NCBI GenBank assembly: GCA_003225495.1
Contig: QIAJ01000145.1
Coordinates: forward strand, 1 to 57,137
DNA length: 57,137 bases
DNA from: Acidobacteriota bacterium
Lineage (GTDB): Bacteria; Acidobacteriota; Terriglobia; Terriglobales; Acidobacteriaceae
Reading direction: 5' to 3'
In this document: one piece after another, positions 7,566 through 15,240 of the stretch
Layout of the letters: every line of letters starts with the position of its first letter
Numbering within the stretch: the first letter of the stretch is position 1
Notes under the pieces: model-generated
Told to the model about the DNA's origin: nothing
The model's database searches: none
What the model saw: only the letters and a program-made list of their open reading frames with translations
Position numbers and translations under genes: made by a program

Positions 7566-10500
7566 TCAACTGATCACGCGCACGCTGCCGCGTCCACAGA
7601 GCTCTTCCACGCGGCCAATGAAATTCCGGTCCGGCATCACATTATAGCCTTCGGCTTCCATCACCACCATGAAATCGCCCTGTCGTTCTACGTCGAACAG
7701 CACTTTGGCCTCACCCCGGCGCTCCCGAAACAGAACTTGCAGAGCACCGACGGTGTGTTCGGACGCGCTTTCAAGTGGTACACGGATGCGGAGCGCCTTG
7801 GGCAGCGGGACTTTGGCTTCGTCAAGCGGAATGATTTCGTTGACGGTTAACTTGGCGCTCGCGCCCTCTTCCACACGGACGCCGCCCCGGATGAGGACCG
7901 GAACTTCGAGTTTCACTTTCTCGCCGAGCTTGCGAAAAGATTCCGGAAAGATCAGCAGCTCCACTTTTCCAAACATGTCTTCGAGACCACCCTGCGCGTA
8001 CAGTTCGCCGCGTTTTGACTTGGCGACACGAAGATTCGTGATGATGCCGGCAGCGGTGATGTTTTCATCCTTGTTGGTGGATCTCTTCATCCCGTTGATG
8101 TCTTCGGTTGAGAGCGCGCTGAGGTCGAGGAGCTTGTCTTTGTATTTATCGAGAGGATGTCCGGTGATAAAGAAACCGAGAATTTCCTTCTCCGCGGCCA
8201 GGCGCGTGTGCTCATCCCAGTCCGGTGTTTCGGGAAGAGAGTTGTTGTCGTGCGGGGCGGGTTCGTCGGCGAAGACGCCGAACAGGCCGTGCTGGCCGGA
8301 TTCGGCGTCTCGCTGTGACTTCTGGGCGCGGTCGATGGCTTTATCGAGGGCCTGCATGACGGGCGCCCGCCGGCCGAGAGAGTCCATAGCTCCGCTCTTG
8401 ATGAGAGACTCGAGCACGCGTTTGTTGAGAAGGCGGAGATCGACTTCTTCGCAGAATTCAAAGATAGAACGAAAATTCCGGCCGAGCTTCTTTCGAGCAG
8501 CGACGATGGACTCGATCGCGTTGCTGCCGACATTTTTTACCGCCGCCAGTCCAAAGCGGATCGCCTGCCCGTGCGGGGTGAAGTTGGCGTCGCTGACGTT
8601 AATGTCGGGCGGCTCGACGGCGATGCCCATCTCGCGACATTCATTGATGTACTTCACCACGTCGTCAGTGCTGCCAGTCACTGAGGTCAGCAACGCGGCC
8701 ATGAACTCAAATGGATAGTGTGTCTTCAAATACGCAGTGTGATATGCGAGCAGCGCATACGCTGCCGAGTGCGACTTGTTGAAGCCGTAGCCTGCGAACT
8801 GAGCCATTAGATCGAAGATTTTTTCAATCTTCTTGGGCGGATACCCGTTCTTGACGGAGCCTTGTACGAAACGTTCGCGCTGGGCTGCCATCTCCTCGGC
8901 TTTCTTCTTGCCCATAGCGCGGCGGAGGAGATCGGCATCGCCGAGGGAATATCCGGCGAGGCGGTTAGCGATCTGCATCACCTGTTCCTGATAAACGATG
9001 ACGCCGAGCGTCTCCTCCAGAATTTCTTTCAACTCGGGAAGTTCGTATTCCACTTTTCGGCGGCCGTGCTTGCGTTCGACGAAATCGTCGATCATGCCGC
9101 CCTGAATTGGACCGGGTCGGTAGAGAGCGTTGAGCGCGGTCAGGTCTTCGATCGAATTGGGCTTGTAGCGGCGCAAGACGTCGCGCATCCCGTGAGATTC
9201 AAACTGGAAGACGCCCGAAGTGAGTCCGCTGTGAAAGACTTTCTCGTAGGTTTCGTGGTCCTCCAATGGGATGTCATCAAGCGACAAGGGTACTGGGCTA
9301 GGCCATCCTTCAGCAGTGCTCAGAACAGGAGCGCCCGCGTCCTTGTCGTGCGTCTGCGCAATCAGCTTGATCGTGTCGTCGAGAATGGTGAGTGTGGTTA
9401 GCCCAAGGAAATCCATCTTCAACAGGCCCATTTTTTCAATGGCGACCATGTCGAAGGCGGTTACGATTTCGTCGTTCTTGGTCTTGTGCAGCGGGACCAG
9501 TTCGATCAGGGGACGCGGAGAAATTACGACGCCGGCGGCATGCACGCCGGAGTTTCGAACGAGACCTTCCAGTTTCCGCGCGGTGTCGAGTAACTGGCGC
9601 ACCTGCGGATCTTTCTCATAGGCCTCCTGCATCTGGACGGATTCTCTGATCGCGTCGTCGAGCTGAATGTTGAGAGTGGCCGGGACCATCTTCGCGATCC
9701 GGTCTACGTCACTGTAAGGCATGTCCATGGCGCGGCCGACGTCTTTGATGGCGGCCTTGGCGGCCATAGTCCCGAAGGTGATGATCTGCGCTACGTTTTC
9801 GCGGCCGTATTTTTCAGTGACATAGTTAATTACCTCACCCCGCCGGTTCATGCAGAAATCGATATCGATATCGGGCAGCGAAATGCGTTCGGGATTGAGG
9901 AAGCGTTCGAAAAGTAGCGCGTGCTGTAGAGGATCAATGTCGGTGATGCCCAGAGAATATGCAACCAGAGCGCCCGCCGCCGATCCGCGGCCGGGACCTA
10001 CTGGAATACTGCGTTCTCTTGCGTAACGGATGAAGTCCCACACGATAAGAAAATAACCGGAAAACTTCATCTGCTGGATAATGGCCAGTTCGCGAGCCAG
10101 CCGCTGCTCGTAGTCCGAGAGCGGATGTTTCAGCCGGCCTTGTTCAGAGAGACCACGCAAACCTTCCAGTCTCCGCGCAAACCCTTGCCGGGTGACGTGC
10201 TCAAAATAAGTGTCAATGGTGAATCCGTCGGGAACATCGAAGTGCGGGAAAGGAGTCGGAACTTTTTCGAGACGGAGACTGCAACGCTCGGCGATATCAA
10301 GCGTGCGCGAGAGCACCTCAGGGGAATCCTTGAACACGCGATACATTTCGTCGTGACTCTTGACGAAAAACTGCGTGCCTTCGAATTTCATCCGGTTCGT
10401 CTCCTGGATCGACTTACCGGTCTGAATGCACAGCATCACGTCCTGCGCATGCGCGTCTTCCTCGCACAAATAGTGGCTGTCGTTCGTCGCCACCATCGGC

Positions 10501-11105
10501 AACGCCAGATCCTTCTCTAGTTGAAGAAGGCCAGGGCGGATGCGATGCTCCTGTTCCAGTCCCTGGTCCTGAATTTCAAGAAAGAAATTGTCTTTGCCGA
10601 AAAGATCGCGGTAGAACCCCGCTGCATTCCGGGCGGCGTCGTAGTTATTCTCCATCAGGCGCTCTGCGACTTCGCCTTTGAGGCATCCGGAGAGGGCGAT
10701 CAGTCCCTTGGAATGTTCGGCTAGAAAGTTCTTGCTCACGCGCGGTTTGTAATAGAAGCCGTGAAGCGAGGCTTCCGACGTAATCTTGACCAGGTTGCGG
10801 TAGCCTTCCTCGTTCTCGGCAAGTACCAGCAGGTGGTTGTATGTATCGCCATCCGGCGGGGTGCGCGAGATCTTGTGGTCGTCCTTCTTGCAGATGTAAA
10901 GCTCGCATCCGACGATGGGCTTGACGCCTTCTTTGTGCGCCGCATTCACGAAGTGCACCGCGCCAAAAATATTGCCGTGGTCGGTCATCGCCACGGCCGG
11001 CATCCCAAGCTCTTTCACGCGATGGACGAGCTTTTCGACGTCACAGGCGCCGTCGAGAAGGGAGTAGTCGGTATGAAGATGCAGGTGGACGAATTGCTCG
11101 CTCAT
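7566..11105 (-). CDS. dnaE: DNA polymerase III alpha subunit (DnaE1 type)
   Basis: 1179 residues, full length for DnaE1. The N-terminal PHP domain has HLHTDYS and TDHGN; the catalytic aspartates of the palm are in LPDIDIDFC near residue 412; the helix-hairpin-helix and OB-fold regions follow (ITAAGIITNLRVAKSKRGE in the C-terminal part). It synthesises the chromosome as core of the replicase. All nine positions that bind metal in the proofreading PHP domain of Mycobacterium tuberculosis DnaE1 appear conserved here (H9, H11, D18, H43, E68, H91, C141, D209, H211), with identical spacing over the first five. This suggests a built-in 3'-5' exonuclease. Confidence 0.96.
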   Translation of the reverse strand: MSEQFVHLHLHTDYSLLDGACDVEKLVHRVKELGMPAVAMTDHGNIFGAVHFVNAAHKEGVKPIVGCELYICKKDDHKISRTPPDGDTYNHLLVLAENEEGYRNLVKITSEASLHGFYYKPRVSKNFLAEHSKGLIALSGCLKGEVAERLMENNYDAARNAAGFYRDLFGKDNFFLEIQDQGLEQEHRIRPGLLQLEKDLALPMVATNDSHYLCEEDAHAQDVMLCIQTGKSIQETNRMKFEGTQFFVKSHDEMYRVFKDSPEVLSRTLDIAERCSLRLEKVPTPFPHFDVPDGFTIDTYFEHVTRQGFARRLEGLRGLSEQGRLKHPLSDYEQRLARELAIIQQMKFSGYFLIVWDFIRYARERSIPVGPGRGSAAGALVAYSLGITDIDPLQHALLFERFLNPERISLPDIDIDFCMNRRGEVINYVTEKYGRENVAQIITFGTMAAKAAIKDVGRAMDMPYSDVDRIAKMVPATLNIQLDDAIRESVQMQEAYEKDPQVRQLLDTARKLEGLVRNSGVHAAGVVISPRPLIELVPLHKTKNDEIVTAFDMVAIEKMGLLKMDFLGLTTLTILDDTIKLIAQTHDKDAGAPVLSTAEGWPSPVPLSLDDIPLEDHETYEKVFHSGLTSGVFQFESHGMRDVLRRYKPNSIEDLTALNALYRPGPIQGGMIDDFVERKHGRRKVEYELPELKEILEETLGVIVYQEQVMQIANRLAGYSLGDADLLRRAMGKKKAEEMAAQRERFVQGSVKNGYPPKKIEKIFDLMAQFAGYGFNKSHSAAYALLAYHTAYLKTHYPFEFMAALLTSVTGSTDDVVKYINECREMGIAVEPPDINVSDANFTPHGQAIRFGLAAVKNVGSNAIESIVAARKKLGRNFRSIFEFCEEVDLRLLNKRVLESLIKSGAMDSLGRRAPVMQALDKAIDRAQKSQRDAESGQHGLFGVFADEPAPHDNNSLPETPDWDEHTRLAAEKEILGFFITGHPLDKYKDKLLDLSALSTEDINGMKRSTNKDENITAAGIITNLRVAKSKRGELYAQGGLEDMFGKVELLIFPESFRKLGEKVKLEVPVLIRGGVRVEEGASAKLTVNEIIPLDEAKVPLPKALRIRVPLESASEHTVGALQVLFRERRGEAKVLFDVERQGDFMVVMEAEGYNVMPDRNFIGRVEELCGRGSVRVIS

Positions 11106-11129
11106 TGAACGGGGACAGACATTGCTTCT

Positions 11130-11157
11130 ATTTTAACGGCTTCGGGAAGTTGCGCAA
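11130..11157 (-). promoter_or_regulatory. Candidate dnaE promoter
   Basis: Minus-strand TTGCGC (11157-11152), 16-base spacer, TAAAAT (11135-11130), about 25 bases before the dnaE ATG. This is a reasonable sigma70-type pair. Confidence 0.45.
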
Positions 11158-11229
11158 CGCCGGATAGTGCACTTCTGTCGCAGTGGTAGGATGCTCTCAG
11201 TGAAATTAACGAGCAAAAATCGGGCCGCC

Positions 11230-11472
11230 ATGGCGCGCCGAAGATCGAAATCGCGTGTGTCGACAGAAGGGCCGAAAGAGCGAAAGAAGTGCTTCGTGAT
11301 GTGCGTTCGCAACGATGAGAATCCGGCGGCGCTTAGGTTGCGCAAGACCTACGAGGTCATCCCGGACGGAAAGGCTGCCGCGAATCATTTGATTCGCGTC
11401 GTGGACGAACTGGGTGAGGATTACCTTTACCCGGAGAACTATTTCGTTACGATCAAGAATTCCGAGCGCTAG
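11230..11472 (+). CDS. Small conserved-looking protein of unknown function
   Basis: About 80 residues. The N-terminus is basic (ARRRSKSRVS...KERKK) and the rest reads like a compact folded domain: KCFVMCVRNDENPAALRLRK, then a GEDYLYPENYFVTI ending. I do not recognise a named family, although the second half resembles small uncharacterised bacterial proteins. The start is uncertain; an upstream in-frame ATG at 11194 is possible and no clear SD decides. It is divergent from dnaE and convergent with the nucleotidyltransferase gene. Two cysteines spaced CxxxC are its only striking residues. Confidence 0.6.
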   Translation: MARRRSKSRVSTEGPKERKKCFVMCVRNDENPAALRLRKTYEVIPDGKAAANHLIRVVDELGEDYLYPENYFVTIKNSER

Positions 11473-11554
11473 GTGGGCAGTGCCGTGCCTGACGCCACCC
11501 GTGCTTCCGCCCCGGCCTTTCTGCTTCACTGCCTCGCAGATTAGTTCACAGGAA

Positions 11555-13186
11555 CTAGCGCTTTTTCTTAGCCGGAGTTTTAGTCTTTGTTTTTGCTAAA
11601 GGCTTGGCTTTTGTTGCCGGTTTCGCAGGCTTCCCTGCGGCTTGTTTAGGGGGAGCTTGTGTCGCCTGCTTCGCTGATGCTTTCTCCGGTTTGGCTGGCG
11701 CGATGCCCGGCTTGCCTTTCGCGACTACTGCGGGCTTCGGCGCAACCGCTTGCTTCGGCGGGAGCGCAACAGGCGCTGCCGCTACTGCGGCTTTCCCCTT
11801 TCCCTTGGCGCCCGGCTTCGCTGGAGCAGCCGGAACTACCGCTGCGGCGGCAGCCGCCGCGGCTTTCCCCCGTCCTCGTTTCGCGGGTGGTGGAGGCGGT
11901 GGAGGCGGTGGAGGCGGAGCAAGCGGTTTGAGGAACTTTAGAGTCTCGGTCCGCGAGCGCAGCTTCCCATCCAGCAGCATCAGGAACACATCGTTGGCAA
12001 TTTTGGGATACGTCGCGAGCTGCGGGGTGATGTGCAGCTCTGTCATTTCAAGGAGCGGGATCTTCTGCTGGACCTGACGCCATTTAGTAAAAAAGTTTTT
12101 GATCTTCTGGATGACTCCCTGCTGCCGGGCCGTGACAGCGAGGAACAGAACCATCTCCGGCCGCGCCGACGATAACAGTTGCCATGTGCGTGACGGGGTC
12201 GCGGCCTCTTTGCCCGACAAACGCTTAGCCAGATCTTTCGCGTTGTCTTCGAGGTCTTTCCAGGATTCAACCAGATCTTTGCGCGGTATTGCTTTTCGAA
12301 TGTCGGCGATGTCTTTGTCACCCAGGCGTGCGCTCAGGAAATGAATAACGGCGGGCGCGACATCGGGCATATAGCCCAGTTCATTCATCTGCTGACGGGT
12401 CTTCATCAGCGTGCTCAGGCCTACAGTGTCGGCTTTGGCTGAACTCCAGTGTGCGTTCAGCACCTTCAGCCATCCCTCTTTTTCGTACACCTTCAGGATG
12501 TTGAGAGGATCGTCTTCATAAGCCAACTGCTCAATCTCGTGCCCGATAGCCGAATTCCGGAGATATTCGATGTAGCCGTTGTCCTTTGCGGCGTCGTAAC
12601 GTTGCTGGGTTCGCTCCTCCAGCGGCCAGTGAAAGCGCGCAGCAAAGCGTGTCGCGCGAATCAGTCGCGAGGGATCTTCCAGGAACGCATAATTATGCAG
12701 AACCCGGATCAGCTTGGCTTCGATGTCGGCAGCACCGTTGAATGGGTCCATCAGCAAGCCCCGTGACCCCTCATTGAGGGAAAGCGCCATGGCATTAACG
12801 GTGAAATCACGCCGGCGCAGATCCTCGATGATGGTGGCGGGAAGTATGTGTGGAGGCTTGCCGGTCTTTTCGTAGCGTTCCGAGCGCGCCATTGCAATCT
12901 CAGAGCGTACGTTGCCGGGAAGAGTCAGCAGAAGAGATTTGGTCTCATCATCGGCATGGCCTATCACCGCGCCGGCGCGCTCTAGCTCTTTTTGGAGTTT
13001 GAGGGCGTTGCCCTGGACGGTGAAATCCAGATCGCGGATCGGGAAACCGGTAATGATGTCGCGAATGGCGCCACCAGTGAGGTAAAGGTTCATGTCCGCC
13101 GCTTTGGCGACGTCCTGTACCAGGGTGACAGCTTTTTGCTGGTCCGGCGAAAGCCGGGTCTCCAGGGTGTAGATGTAATCGGCCAT
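11555..13186 (-). CDS. CCA tRNA nucleotidyltransferase / poly(A) polymerase family protein with basic low-complexity tail
   Basis: 543 residues. The head domain has LTGGAIRD (G38-G39...R42-D43) and DLDF (D52, D54), the nucleotidyl-transfer motifs of class II enzymes, followed by RRRDFTVNAMAL (126-137) and EDPSRLIRATRFAAR (171-185). The family adds CCA to tRNA 3' ends or poly(A) to RNA; which applies here cannot be settled from sequence. From about residue 420 a run of 11 prolines leads into about 110 residues composed almost only of Ala, Lys and Pro, like histone H1. The tail is in frame with no stop and uses varied codons, so it looks like real coding sequence. Confidence 0.85.
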   Translation of the reverse strand: MADYIYTLETRLSPDQQKAVTLVQDVAKAADMNLYLTGGAIRDIITGFPIRDLDFTVQGNALKLQKELERAGAVIGHADDETKSLLLTLPGNVRSEIAMARSERYEKTGKPPHILPATIIEDLRRRDFTVNAMALSLNEGSRGLLMDPFNGAADIEAKLIRVLHNYAFLEDPSRLIRATRFAARFHWPLEERTQQRYDAAKDNGYIEYLRNSAIGHEIEQLAYEDDPLNILKVYEKEGWLKVLNAHWSSAKADTVGLSTLMKTRQQMNELGYMPDVAPAVIHFLSARLGDKDIADIRKAIPRKDLVESWKDLEDNAKDLAKRLSGKEAATPSRTWQLLSSARPEMVLFLAVTARQQGVIQKIKNFFTKWRQVQQKIPLLEMTELHITPQLATYPKIANDVFLMLLDGKLRSRTETLKFLKPLAPPPPPPPPPPPAKRGRGKAAAAAAAAVVPAAPAKPGAKGKGKAAVAAAPVALPPKQAVAPKPAVVAKGKPGIAPAKPEKASAKQATQAPPKQAAGKPAKPATKAKPLAKTKTKTPAKKKR

Positions 13187-13223
13187 GCCTTCCTAGTCGC
13201 CGTGCCGCGGCTGGAGCGGGGCG

Positions 13224-13243
13224 TTATTCACAAGATTTCCACA
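13224..13243 (+). promoter_or_regulatory. Two DnaA-box-like 9-mers
   Basis: TTATTCACA (13224-13232) fits the DnaA box TTATNCACA exactly, and ATTTCCACA (13235-13243) is a near match in the same orientation 2 bases later. They lie about 40 bases upstream of the nucleotidyltransferase start. dnaA is not in this window. They could be a DnaA-responsive promoter site or chance. Confidence 0.35.
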
Positions 13244-13261
13244 GGCAGGCTTACGGGGCTT

Positions 13262-13312
13262 GGGTAGACTACCCTGCCAGCAGAATCTAACTCTTTATAG
13301 ACATTAGAGTTA
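13262..13312. promoter_or_regulatory. Two inverted repeats in a divergent promoter region
   Basis: The 302-base gap between the nucleotidyltransferase (minus) and the next plus-strand gene holds a palindrome GGGTAG-A-CTACCC (13262-13274) and a perfect inverted repeat TAACTCT/AGAGTTA with an 11-base spacer (13288-13294, 13306-13312). The second sits in the most AT-rich part of the gap. Their size suits operators for dimeric regulators. The rest of the gap (13313-13488) shows nothing clear. Confidence 0.4.
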
Positions 13313-13488
13313 TACAGTGATCCCTCAATTACGGCAAGCAACAGAAAATAACACAAAGGTTTACCGTTTGGCTACTGTGAACCGACAAACTCGCTCAATC
13401 CGGCCGGAAAGTGCGAGAATCCGACAGGAAGATTTCAACTCGTACCCGGGGACTTCCCTTGTGGCCGGGTTCGAAGTCATTCCGTTCT

Positions 13489-13965
13489 ATGCCCTCAACC
13501 CACAAGAAAGTTATCGTCCGAAAGGCCGATCGCGACTCCGTCAGCGGCTACGTTTCGCCGGCTAACTTTGTGGTGGACGGCAAACTCGAGTTGCTGAACA
13601 CGTCGGGCAATGTGGTGGCGGTGGACCTTCGGGACATCAAGGCAGTTTATTTTGTCCGTGAATTTTCGGATTCCGAGGTGATGAGCCGGAAGACCTTCAC
13701 GACCCGGCCGCGAACCGAAGGCTTGTGGGTTCGCCTCAAGTTCAAGGACAACGAAGTGATCGAGGGCATCATGCCCAATGATCTGGGCCAGAATCCCGCC
13801 GAAGGCTTTCTGATTAACCCTCCCGATCTGCGATCGAATACGCAGCGAGTTTTTGTGCCGCGGGCTTCCTTGAACTCGGTGACGGTGATCGCGGTGATCG
13901 GCGCGGCCCGGCGGCGGCGCAAGGGACCGCCGGATACACGCCAAGTTACCCTGTTCGAACCGTGA
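13489..13965 (+). CDS. Unknown beta-rich protein
   Basis: 158 residues from the ATG at 13489 (MPSTHKKVIVRK); an open frame extends upstream to 13411 but that part looks non-coding and no SD is visible. The sequence alternates hydrophobic and charged residues: GYVSPANFVVDGKLELLNTSGNVVAVDL, DIKAVYFVREF, GLWVRLKFKDNEVIEGIMPNDL, ending with RRRRKG and VTLFEP. This suggests a small beta-barrel, perhaps PilZ-like or Sm-like, but I cannot name a family. No signal peptide or membrane segment. It precedes lpxD by 180 bases on the same strand. Confidence 0.65.
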   Translation: MPSTHKKVIVRKADRDSVSGYVSPANFVVDGKLELLNTSGNVVAVDLRDIKAVYFVREFSDSEVMSRKTFTTRPRTEGLWVRLKFKDNEVIEGIMPNDLGQNPAEGFLINPPDLRSNTQRVFVPRASLNSVTVIAVIGAARRRRKGPPDTRQVTLFEP

Positions 13966-14007
13966 AGAGCAGCTGGCAGGTGGCAGGTTCCGGAAAACCA
14001 AACGCTT

Positions 14008-14124
14008 TTCTTTGCCTCCTCTGGGAGTCTTCGCGAGCTTTGCGGTTAAAGGCTTTCCGTTGGTCCCATAACCTTTAAGAGTTGAAAAGCCCTTCCTGAG
14101 CCCTAAGACCTGACACCTGATCCT
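14008..14124. repeat. Spacer with degenerate dispersed repeat sequences
   Basis: The gap before lpxD carries a stretch reading CTTTGCCTCC...CTTTGCGGTTAAAGG (about 14010-14055) and then GACCTGACACCTGATCC (14108-14124). The first resembles sequence in the dnaX-ybaB and aroB-nadB spacers; the second resembles the GGTCA-type repeats seen in five other spacers of this window. Both families are degenerate, so membership of any single copy is uncertain. Confidence 0.4.
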
Positions 14125-14147
14125 TTACAATTCCCGGAGACTCCGCC

Positions 14148-15152
14148 ATGAAACTAATTGCCATTGCTTCTGCTCTGAATGCTCGTCTCGAGAACGGTTC
14201 GGCTGACATCGACATCACCGGCGTCGCAGGTATTGAACAAGCTGGCCCTGGGCAACTTACCTTCGTCTCCAATCCCAAATATGCTGCCGCCGCCAAGACG
14301 ACGAAAGCATCCGCTGTCATTGTTGCCGAGGACTTCCCTGCTATCGCTGGGGCGATGCTGCGCAGCAAGAATCCTTACCTGGCATGGGCGAAAGCGCTGG
14401 AACTCTTCTACCAACCGCTGCAGTATGCCGTCGGGGTGCATCCGACGGCGATCGTCCATGCCTCGGCGAAGATTGGCAAGAATGCTCACATCGGCCCTTA
14501 CGTCGTGGTTGACGAAGGCGCCGAGATTGGCGACAACGCTGTGCTGCTGGCGCACGTCGTGATTTATCGGAGCGTGAAGATTGGCAAAAACTTCTTCGCG
14601 CATGCGCATGCTGTGGTTCGCGAGTTCTGCCAGCTTGGCGACAATGTTTTGCTCCAGAATGGAGCCGTAATCGGCTGCGATGGGTTTGGCTTTGCGAAGG
14701 ATGACTCCGGCCACTGGCACAAGATCGTCCAGTCGGGGACGGCGGTTCTGGAAAACAACGTCGAAGTGCAGGCGAATTCTTGTATCGACCGGGCGAGTAT
14801 CGGCGAGACTCGCATCGCGCGCGGGGCGAAGCTTGACAACATGGTCCATGTGGGACACAGCTGCACGGTGGGCACGGACACGCTTCTCTGCGCGCAAGTT
14901 GGATTGGCTGGAACTACTGATGTCGGAAAAAATGTAGTCCTCGCGGGGCAAGTTGGGGTTGCAGGACACTGCAAAATCGGCGACGGAGTAATCGCCATTG
15001 CTCAAAGTGGAATCCCGCATGACGTTCCTGCGGGCAAGATGATCAGCGGCGCGCCAGCTATCGATTTCAAGTTGTGGCTGAAGTGCTCGGCGGCATATGG
15101 TCGCCTGCCGGAGATCGCGAAGGCGGTCCGAAAAATTTCGGATCGAGAGTGA
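14148..15152 (+). CDS. lpxD: UDP-3-O-(3-hydroxyacyl)glucosamine N-acyltransferase
   Basis: 334 residues, close to E. coli LpxD (341). The N-terminal uridine-binding domain includes QAGPGQLTFVSNPKY; from about residue 100 a left-handed beta helix of hexapeptide repeats runs to the end (IVHASAKIGKNAHIGPYVVVDEGAEIG...). The catalytic-histidine region reads LDNMVHVGHSCTVG. LpxD adds the N-linked hydroxyacyl chain in lipid A synthesis, so this organism makes lipid A. GGAG lies 8 bases before the ATG and TACAAT lies at 14126-14131. The other lpx genes are not nearby. Confidence 0.95.
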   Translation: MKLIAIASALNARLENGSADIDITGVAGIEQAGPGQLTFVSNPKYAAAAKTTKASAVIVAEDFPAIAGAMLRSKNPYLAWAKALELFYQPLQYAVGVHPTAIVHASAKIGKNAHIGPYVVVDEGAEIGDNAVLLAHVVIYRSVKIGKNFFAHAHAVVREFCQLGDNVLLQNGAVIGCDGFGFAKDDSGHWHKIVQSGTAVLENNVEVQANSCIDRASIGETRIARGAKLDNMVHVGHSCTVGTDTLLCAQVGLAGTTDVGKNVVLAGQVGVAGHCKIGDGVIAIAQSGIPHDVPAGKMISGAPAIDFKLWLKCSAAYGRLPEIAKAVRKISDRE

Positions 15153-15184
15153 AGGACGACTTTTCGCAGGGAGAAAGAAAAGTA

Positions 15185-15211
15185 AAGGGCGCATCTGATC
15201 GACGCGCCCTT
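15185..15211. terminator. Bidirectional terminator between lpxD and the amidase gene
   Basis: A perfect 8-bp stem, AAGGGCGC (15185-15192) and GCGCCCTT (15204-15211), with an 11-base loop between convergent genes. On the minus strand it is followed by a T-rich tract (TACTTTTCTTTCT), on the plus strand by a weaker CACAATTC. Confidence 0.75.
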
Positions 15212-15240
15212 CACAATTCAATCACGACAACGTAAACAAA

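Noticed and set aside
7669-8718. Long open plus-strand frame opposite the dnaE 3' part
   Set aside because: Ser/Arg-rich shadow translation with no fold-like pattern; dnaE is certain.
11889-11925. GGAGGCGGT tandem repeat, possible minisatellite
   Set aside because: It encodes the polyproline run of the nucleotidyltransferase tail, so it is coding low complexity; length variation between strains remains possible.
14154-15221. Long open frame on the minus strand (about 355 codons) opposite lpxD
   Set aside because: It mirrors a clear LpxD with hexapeptide repeats on the other strand; no recognisable motifs, so a GC-rich antisense shadow.
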